The position numbers and the translations under genes are program-made. This document shows positions 58,998 to 64,000 of a stretch of DNA of 64,000 bases, piece after piece (position 1 is the first letter of the stretch; every line of letters begins with the position of its first letter). Source of the stretch: Allopusillimonas ginsengisoli (GTDB taxonomy: Bacteria > Pseudomonadota > Gammaproteobacteria > Burkholderiales > Burkholderiaceae_B); assembly GCF_004153455.1 (NCBI RefSeq), contig NZ_SDQE01000001.1, positions 930,001 to 994,000 of the forward strand, in the 5' to 3' direction. The notes under the pieces are model-generated. The model saw only the letters and a list, made by a program, of their open reading frames with translations. It was not told where the DNA came from and did not search any database.

Positions 58998-60209
58998 ATG
59001 AGACAGCTTCGTTTTACGATGGCGGCCGCCGCAACGGCCTTACTCAGCATGGTCAATCCTGCGCAGGCGCAAGATCCTGTGCTGATCGGCGTTAGTATCG
59101 CCCAGTCCCCACCCGGTTCCGTGGTCCAGGGCACCCAGGTCAAAGACGGAGCGGAAATCATCGCCAAGATGATTAATGAGAACGGAGGCGTGTTGGGGCG
59201 CCCTCTCAAGATCATCTATGAAGACAATCAAGGCATCCCTGAGAAAGGCCGGGCCGCTGCCGAAAAACTCATTTCCCGCGACAAGGTCGTCGCGATTACC
59301 GGCGGACACCAAAGCTCTGTTTGCCTGGCGGAAATCGAGGTGGCGCACCGTTACAAGGTACCTTACGTCAACACCAACTGCTGGTCGGATGACATACGCA
59401 AAAAAGGATACCCCGAGGTTTTCAACCCCGGCAACTACAACACACGCGTCTCCACTGCCATGGCCGAAACCATTATCGCCATGAAGGTCAAGAACGTCGT
59501 CGCCTTTGCCGAGAACACCGACTATGGCATTGGCCAGGCCAAGATACTGGGCGAGCTCCTCAAAGAACAGGCACCCGACATCAACTATAAATACAACGCA
59601 CTGGACCGCGCCGGGAAGGACTTCACGCCCGCGGTGCTGCCGCTGCGCGCCAATCCCCCCGACATGGTGGTCAACGTCATGCTGCCCCCCGCTGCGTACA
59701 TTCTGATGAACCAGCTCTATGAGCAAGGCGTCGCGCCAAGCGCCAAGACATGGTTTTATGATGGCGCCGGCATCGCCGACTACCCGGATTTCTGGCAGAA
59801 CGTCAAGGAAGCCGGCCAGTACATGCTGGCTTTCGGCCTCTACCATCCCGAAATGCCTATGCCCGAAATTGGTCAGCAGGTGGCTCAGACCTATCAGAAG
59901 GAGTTCGGCCATGAACCCAACCGGCTCATATTTCAGGGCGCCGACTCCGTGTTGCAAATCGTGCGCGCGATCGAGCAGGCAAAGTCCACGGACAGCGAAG
60001 CCATCATCCAGGCGCTCAAAGACATGGAATACGAAGGGATACGCGGCAAATTCAAACTCTCGCAAGAACCGGGCTACACGTATCAGCAATGGGTCGATAT
60101 TCCGTATGTCACGTATCAATTGACTGAAGTCAATCAGCCCTTGAGCAAGACGGTGCTGATTCAGGCGACTGGGCAGCCCCTTCATGCCGACAAACTCGTC
60201 AAGCCGTAG
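58998..60209 (+). CDS. Branched-chain-type ABC transporter substrate-binding protein
   Basis: A 403-residue periplasmic binding protein of the LivJ/HAAT class. Signal peptide of about 24 residues (cleavage near AQA-QD), then LIGVSIAQSPPGS, the DGAEIIAKMINENGGVLGRPLKIIYEDNQG core, and ITGGHQSSVCLAEIEVAHRY, which contacts ligand in the family. The class binds leucine-type amino acids but also amides, urea and aromatic acids. Placement after an amidase favours an amide. A ribosome-binding site AAGGAGG precedes the ATG at 58998. Confidence 0.92.
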   Translation: MRQLRFTMAAAATALLSMVNPAQAQDPVLIGVSIAQSPPGSVVQGTQVKDGAEIIAKMINENGGVLGRPLKIIYEDNQGIPEKGRAAAEKLISRDKVVAITGGHQSSVCLAEIEVAHRYKVPYVNTNCWSDDIRKKGYPEVFNPGNYNTRVSTAMAETIIAMKVKNVVAFAENTDYGIGQAKILGELLKEQAPDINYKYNALDRAGKDFTPAVLPLRANPPDMVVNVMLPPAAYILMNQLYEQGVAPSAKTWFYDGAGIADYPDFWQNVKEAGQYMLAFGLYHPEMPMPEIGQQVAQTYQKEFGHEPNRLIFQGADSVLQIVRAIEQAKSTDSEAIIQALKDMEYEGIRGKFKLSQEPGYTYQQWVDIPYVTYQLTEVNQPLSKTVLIQATGQPLHADKLVKP

Positions 60210-60245
60210 AACTGAATGTCATTCCTTCCCTGACTGAAGTAAGTA

Positions 60246-60266
60246 CCCGGGGCGTGCCGCCCCGGG
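60246..60266 (+). other. Strong GC hairpin between binding-protein and permease genes
   Basis: A perfect 9-bp inverted repeat CCCGGGGCG/CGCCCCGGG with a 3-base loop, 36 bases after the binding-protein stop and before the permease ribosome-binding site. No U-tract. Likely a 3'-end stabiliser or partial terminator that raises binding-protein expression relative to the membrane genes. Confidence 0.6.
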
Positions 60267-60282
60267 CTTGAGGAGAAGCGAT

Positions 60283-61173
60283 GTGCTTGCGCTGGATCTG
60301 CTCGTCAACGGACTGATTATTGGCCTGTACTATGCCCTCATGGCTGTCGGACTGGCAATGATTTTCGGCATACTCAAGGTTGTGAACTTCGCCCATGGCG
60401 AGTTCTACATGATAGGGGCGTACACGTACACGCTGATCGCGCTCGGCCTGGGCGTTTCCCCCTGGCTGGCCTTGCCGGCTGCAGCGCTGGCTGGCGCCCT
60501 GATCGGATGGATGACAGAACGCTGGCTCATGCGCCCGCTTTACACCGGCTATGGCTCGTGGGGGCTCATGAAAGACGAATACGCAGTCGTCGTGACCTTT
60601 GGCCTATCGCTGCTGCTCATTAATCTTTTCGACAAAGTCATCGGCCCCTACCCCATGCGGGGCCCCGCGCTGTGGGATGCCGCCCGCCTGAACATCGGGC
60701 CATTCATGATGAGTGGCCAAAAGGTGATTACAGCCATCGTGGCAGTTCTGCTGATGATAGGCCTGTCCCTGTTCATCAAACGCTCATTGTGGGGCAGGCA
60801 GATCCAGGCAGTGGCGCAGAATCGGTTGGGCGCATCCATTGCCGGCATCGATACGGCGCGCGCCAGTTGCATCGTTTTCATGGCCTCGGGCGTCCTGGCC
60901 GCGATTGCCGGCGCGCTGCTGGCGCCGGTCATCAATCCCGCGCCAGACGTCGGCATCTTTCCGGCGATCAAATCCTATGTCATTGTTGTGATCGGTGGCA
61001 TGGGCTCCATACCAGGCAGCATTATCGCCGCGCTGTTGCTGGGCGTGCTCGAAAGCTTCGGCGCAGTCTATCTTTCCTACGACTACCGGGATACATACGG
61101 CCTGGTGCTCTTGATACTGATTCTGCTGTTTCGCCCACAAGGGCTATTCGGCGAACGTGCCCGGGAGGTCTAA
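60283..61173 (+). CDS. Branched-chain-type ABC transporter permease (LivH class)
   Basis: A 296-residue inner-membrane permease with about eight helices. LLVNGLIIGLYYALMAVGLA at the N-terminus, VVNFAHGEFYMIGAY, and VIVVIGGMGSIPGSIIAALLLG near the C-terminus are characteristic of LivH. The GTG at 60283 has GAGGAG about 8 bases upstream; an overlapping ATG at 60281 is out of frame. livM-class gene starts 4 bases after the stop. Confidence 0.93.
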   Translation: MLALDLLVNGLIIGLYYALMAVGLAMIFGILKVVNFAHGEFYMIGAYTYTLIALGLGVSPWLALPAAALAGALIGWMTERWLMRPLYTGYGSWGLMKDEYAVVVTFGLSLLLINLFDKVIGPYPMRGPALWDAARLNIGPFMMSGQKVITAIVAVLLMIGLSLFIKRSLWGRQIQAVAQNRLGASIAGIDTARASCIVFMASGVLAAIAGALLAPVINPAPDVGIFPAIKSYVIVVIGGMGSIPGSIIAALLLGVLESFGAVYLSYDYRDTYGLVLLILILLFRPQGLFGERAREV

Positions 61174-61177
61174 CGCA

Positions 61178-62146
61178 ATGCCCGCCCACCAACACCCGAA
61201 CCTGCACACCAGCAAGTTGCGCGGAGAGTTTCTGCTGAGCCTGCTGGTGCTGGCCGCATTGGCCGTATTACCGCTGTTCGTGCAATCCCCCTACTGGCTG
61301 GGCGTACTGATTGTCAGCATGTATTTCGCCATCATGGCCTCGGGCTGGAACCTGCTCGCGGGCTATACGGGGCAGTTTTCACTCGCGCCAGCCGCTTTCG
61401 CCATGCTTGGCGGCTACAGCACAGGCCTGCTCGCCTACTACCTGAACACGCCGCTGTGGGTGGCCCTGCCCATGTCCATCGTCATTCCGGGCGTGATCGG
61501 CCTGCTGCTGGGCCGTATTGTGCTGCGGCTCTCGGGCGCCTACCTGGCGCTGACCACACTTTCTTTTGCGGAAATCCTGCGACTCGTTATCTACAACTCC
61601 ATTGATTTCACGCGCGGCGATCAAGGCCTGAACGTGCCCGGCATCGTCGATAGCCGAACAGGGTACTACTACATTTTCCTTGCCGCACTGATCATGGTTG
61701 TCGGGCTGATCTATATCCTGCTACGCACGCGAACCGGGCGTTTTCTGCAGGCAATCCGCGACGATGAAATCGGCGCGGCAAGCCGCGGCATCAATGTTGT
61801 ACGTTACAAGACATTTGCCTTCCTGGTCAGTTGTGCCGTCTGCGGCTTCGCAGGTGGTCTTTACGGCACCTTCGCCCGCCTGGTCAGCCCGGAGCTTGGC
61901 TTGATCGCGCAAACCGGCATCGTCATCGCCATGGTCGTGATAGGCGGCATGGGAACGCTCGTGGGCCCCTTGATCGGCGCACTCCTCGTCTACACAGCAT
62001 CCGAGCTGTTGCGCGACGTAGGCGGCATACAGATGATTGTTTTCGCGGCGCTGGTCATCGTGTTTGCCCGATTCTTTCGCGAAGGGCTCTGGGGGCTGCT
62101 GCGTCGTGCCCTGATTCGCCGTCAGGCCGTGCGCAGGGGGATATGA
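61178..62146 (+). CDS. Branched-chain-type ABC transporter permease (LivM class)
   Basis: A 322-residue permease with about nine helices. ASGWNLLAGYTGQFSLAPAAF, LRLSGAYLALTTLSFAEILRL, IRDDEIGAASRGINV, and MVVIGGMGTLVGPLIGA are characteristic of LivM. The ATG at 61178 has GGGAGG upstream. Its stop overlaps the next ATG by 4 bases. It pairs with the LivH-class protein to form the membrane channel. Confidence 0.93.
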   Translation: MPAHQHPNLHTSKLRGEFLLSLLVLAALAVLPLFVQSPYWLGVLIVSMYFAIMASGWNLLAGYTGQFSLAPAAFAMLGGYSTGLLAYYLNTPLWVALPMSIVIPGVIGLLLGRIVLRLSGAYLALTTLSFAEILRLVIYNSIDFTRGDQGLNVPGIVDSRTGYYYIFLAALIMVVGLIYILLRTRTGRFLQAIRDDEIGAASRGINVVRYKTFAFLVSCAVCGFAGGLYGTFARLVSPELGLIAQTGIVIAMVVIGGMGTLVGPLIGALLVYTASELLRDVGGIQMIVFAALVIVFARFFREGLWGLLRRALIRRQAVRRGI

Positions 62147-62883
62147 TGGCCCTGATGACAATACAGTCCCTGCAAAAAAGCTTCGGGGGCCTTCGCGCAG
62201 TAGATCGAGCCAGCATGCAAGTGCACCAGGGCGAACTGCTCGGCCTGATCGGACCCAACGGCTCGGGCAAGACCACCTTGCTCAATATGCTGTCCGGCCA
62301 TCTGCGCGCCGACGCCGGATCCGTATTGCTTAACGATAAGAATGTGCTGGGCCTGAACCCCACGCAGCTCACACGCTTGGGCGTGCTGCGCATGTTTCAA
62401 ATGACACGGGTGTTCAATCGCACCAGCGCCTTTGACAATCTGGTCGTTTGCGGCCTGGCCCAAGGCCTGAACGAATCCACCGCCTATGCCCGCGCCGCCG
62501 AATTGCTGGAAGAACTGAAGCTCGAACAGGTCATGTACCTGGATGCCGGCCAGCTATCCGGCGGTCAGCGCAAGCTGCTTGAGTTCGGCATGTGCTTCAT
62601 GGTGCCACCCCATATCGCTCTGCTGGACGAGCCCTTCGCAGCTGTGCACCCCATCATGAAAGAAACCATGTCGGACTTCATACGCCGACGCAACGCGGCT
62701 GGACAAACCTTCATCCTCGTCAGCCACGACATGCCGGTGATTGTGGAGCTCTGTCCACGCTCCGTTTGTATGAATGCGGGTAAAGTGCTGGCCGAAGGCC
62801 AGACACACGACGTTCTGCAGTCCGCGGCGGTTATCGAAGCTTATCTCGGCGATGAATCAACGGAGGACGAAGCCCATGTCTGA
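62143..62883 (+). CDS. Branched-chain-type ABC transporter ATPase (LivG class)
   Basis: A 246-residue ATPase: Walker A GPNGSGKTTLL, signature LSGGQRKLLEFG, Walker B LLDEPFAAVHP, switch His SHDMPV. The usual R-T-F-Q of LivG is replaced by RMFQMTRVF. The first ATG (62143) overlaps the livM-class stop; ATGs at 62146 and 62155 are close alternatives. It overlaps the next gene by 8 bases. Confidence 0.92.
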   Translation: MMALMTIQSLQKSFGGLRAVDRASMQVHQGELLGLIGPNGSGKTTLLNMLSGHLRADAGSVLLNDKNVLGLNPTQLTRLGVLRMFQMTRVFNRTSAFDNLVVCGLAQGLNESTAYARAAELLEELKLEQVMYLDAGQLSGGQRKLLEFGMCFMVPPHIALLDEPFAAVHPIMKETMSDFIRRRNAAGQTFILVSHDMPVIVELCPRSVCMNAGKVLAEGQTHDVLQSAAVIEAYLGDESTEDEAHV

Positions 62884-63610
62884 TACCGTGCTCGAAATGG
62901 ACGGCATCACGTCCGGTTATATGGGCGATATTGATGTCCTGCGCAGCGTCAGCCTGTCCGTCAGAAAAGGCCACATCAGTGGCTTGATTGGTCTTAACGG
63001 CGCAGGAAAATCCACGCTCTTCAAAACGATATATGGTTTTCTCAAGCCAAAAGCCGGCGCAATCCGGTTGGAGGGCCAGGACATTTCGGGCAGGCCACCG
63101 CATACACTGATCGATCACGGCCTCTGGTACATTCCGCAGGAATCCAGCCTCTTCTCCTACCTGAGCGTAGAAGAAAACCTTAGGCTGCCTCTCGAAAGCC
63201 GACACAAACAATTTGGGCACCTCATCGAACAGCGCTTTCAGGATACGCTGGCGCATTTCCCCGTGCTGCGCGAAAAACTCAAATCCCAGGCTGGCGACCT
63301 ATCCGGCGGTCAACAAAAATCACTGGAATTCGCCAAGGCCTATATGGTGCAGCCGCGCGTCTGCCTGATCGACGAACCCAGCATCGGCCTTGCACCCAAA
63401 GTGGCCAGCGAGATTTTTCAATGGATCAAGCATTTCGCAGCGTCCGGCATGGGCATATTGCTGGTGGACCATAACGTACGCAGAGTCGTGTCACTGTCAG
63501 ATCATATTTACGTACTGAGCCTTGGTGAAATCACGGCGTCCGGTTCCCCCGAGGATTTTCAGGGCGATCTGCATGCACAGGTAAAAGAGTGGCTGGGGAT
63601 TACGTTCTAG
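62876..63610 (+). CDS. Branched-chain-type ABC transporter ATPase (LivF class)
   Basis: A 244-residue ATPase: Walker A GLNGAGKSTLF, WYIPQESSLFSYLSVEENL, signature LSGGQQKSLEFAKA, Walker B CLIDEPSIGLAPK, switch His VDHNVRRV. The ATG at 62876 has CGGAGG about 10 bases upstream within the end of the LivG-class gene. Last gene of the importer; it converges with a solute-binding protein across 86 bases. Confidence 0.92.
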   Translation: MSDTVLEMDGITSGYMGDIDVLRSVSLSVRKGHISGLIGLNGAGKSTLFKTIYGFLKPKAGAIRLEGQDISGRPPHTLIDHGLWYIPQESSLFSYLSVEENLRLPLESRHKQFGHLIEQRFQDTLAHFPVLREKLKSQAGDLSGGQQKSLEFAKAYMVQPRVCLIDEPSIGLAPKVASEIFQWIKHFAASGMGILLVDHNVRRVVSLSDHIYVLSLGEITASGSPEDFQGDLHAQVKEWLGITF

Positions 63611-63696
63611 CGCACCCCCCTTCCGCTTCGTGCCCGTGCCTATTCACCCTGGTTGCGGGCCGCAACCACGCAATTCCCGTGCGGTGCTGCCTTTTC

Positions 63697-64000
63697 CTAC
63701 TGCGGCACCCACTTGTCGGCAAGCTTGGCATATGCGCCGCTGGCCTTGCTCAGGTGCATCCACTGATCCACATACAGCTTGAAGCGCATATCGCCGTCGG
63801 GCAGCAAATAGCCCATCTCCGCATACTGCAACGGCTTGTCCGGGTTCACGGCGCATAGTCGGGGATCGCGCTTACTCTGAACTTTGGCCTCAGCCGCCTC
63901 GGTGACGAAGACGTCGGCACGGCCTTCGGCGACCTCGTTGAATATACCGATATTATTGTCATGCTGAGTCAGTTGTGCTTTGTTCAGGTAAGTCTTGGCA
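63697..64000 (-). CDS. Family-3 solute-binding protein, C-terminal part (5' end outside window)
   Basis: The last 100 residues of a periplasmic binding protein, or a related PheC-type cyclohexadienyl dehydratase; these share the fold. NNIGIFNEVAEGRADVFVTE, RDPRLCAVNPDKPLQYAEMGYLLP and LADKWVPQ at the end fit either. The frame is open to the last base of the window and ends with TAG at 63697-63699. With the start missing, the signal peptide and the exact subgroup cannot be judged. Confidence 0.85.
   Translation of the reverse strand, partial: AKTYLNKAQLTQHDNNIGIFNEVAEGRADVFVTEAAEAKVQSKRDPRLCAVNPDKPLQYAEMGYLLPDGDMRFKLYVDQWMHLSKASGAYAKLADKWVPQ

Overview
The window is G+C-rich chromosomal DNA packed with core genes and short gaps. 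It most likely comes from a betaproteobacterium of the family Alcaligenaceae (Bordetella, Achromobacter or Pusillimonas relatives). The main reasons are a single-chain MurE-MurF ligase inside an otherwise classical dcw cluster (a fusion known from Bordetella), the moaD-moaE-moaB-moeA block, the lptD-surA-rsmA operon with divergent amgK-murU, and the many periplasmic-binding-protein transporters typical of that family. I see no prophage, insertion sequence, integron or CRISPR array. No stretch longer than about 300 bases lacks a gene; the largest gaps (about 230-285 bases) lie before mraZ, before the DUF6776-like gene at 11620, before glnH, before the SWIB gene, between lpxC and ftsZ, and upstream of metN.

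Layout. 1-4723 (+): the end of a sigma-54 activator, a lipoprotein, and four molybdenum-cofactor genes. 4790-9487 (-): lptD-surA-rsmA, outer-membrane biogenesis plus a rRNA dimethyltransferase; divergent from it, amgK-murU (9591-11365, +) for peptidoglycan recycling, then a membrane coiled-coil protein. 12338-17536 (-): two amino-acid importers, glnHPQ (with a terminator between glnH and glnP) and metNIQ. 17777-17852: tRNA-Lys(UUU) with its own promoter and terminator. 17936-27243: metallophosphoesterase, an active-site-degenerate GH31 protein, mnmC, suhB, an M20 amidohydrolase, a YciA-type thioesterase and MgtE. 27388-31791: secA, a LytM-type peptidase and a DciA-like gene.

31892-50296 (-) is the complete division and cell-wall cluster, transcribed mraZ-rsmH-ftsL-ftsI-murEF-mraY-murD-ftsW-murG-murC-ddl-ftsQ-ftsA-ftsZ-lpxC. 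Most junctions are 4-base start/stop overlaps, which indicates translational coupling. Its head shows a good sigma-70 promoter and a MraZ-type operator of four boxes at exact 10-bp spacing. Next come rnpB (RNase P RNA), uup, pyrC, a second M20 amidohydrolase, a stand-alone SWIB-domain protein and a small DUF4870-like membrane protein.

56396-63610 is the most accessory-like part: a FadR/FCD-type GntR regulator divergent from an amidase and a five-gene branched-chain-type ABC importer. Palindromes with a GGT-N3-ACC core lie in both intergenic regions, so the locus looks like one regulon for import and hydrolysis of an unknown amide. The window ends inside a convergent family-3 solute-binding protein.

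Most genes are recognisable housekeeping genes. The items most worth following are the regulator/operator/amidase/transporter locus, the degenerate GH31 protein, the glnP insertion with two extra hydrophobic segments, the phased MraZ operator and the SWIB protein. I found no clear sign of a wholly new multi-gene system.
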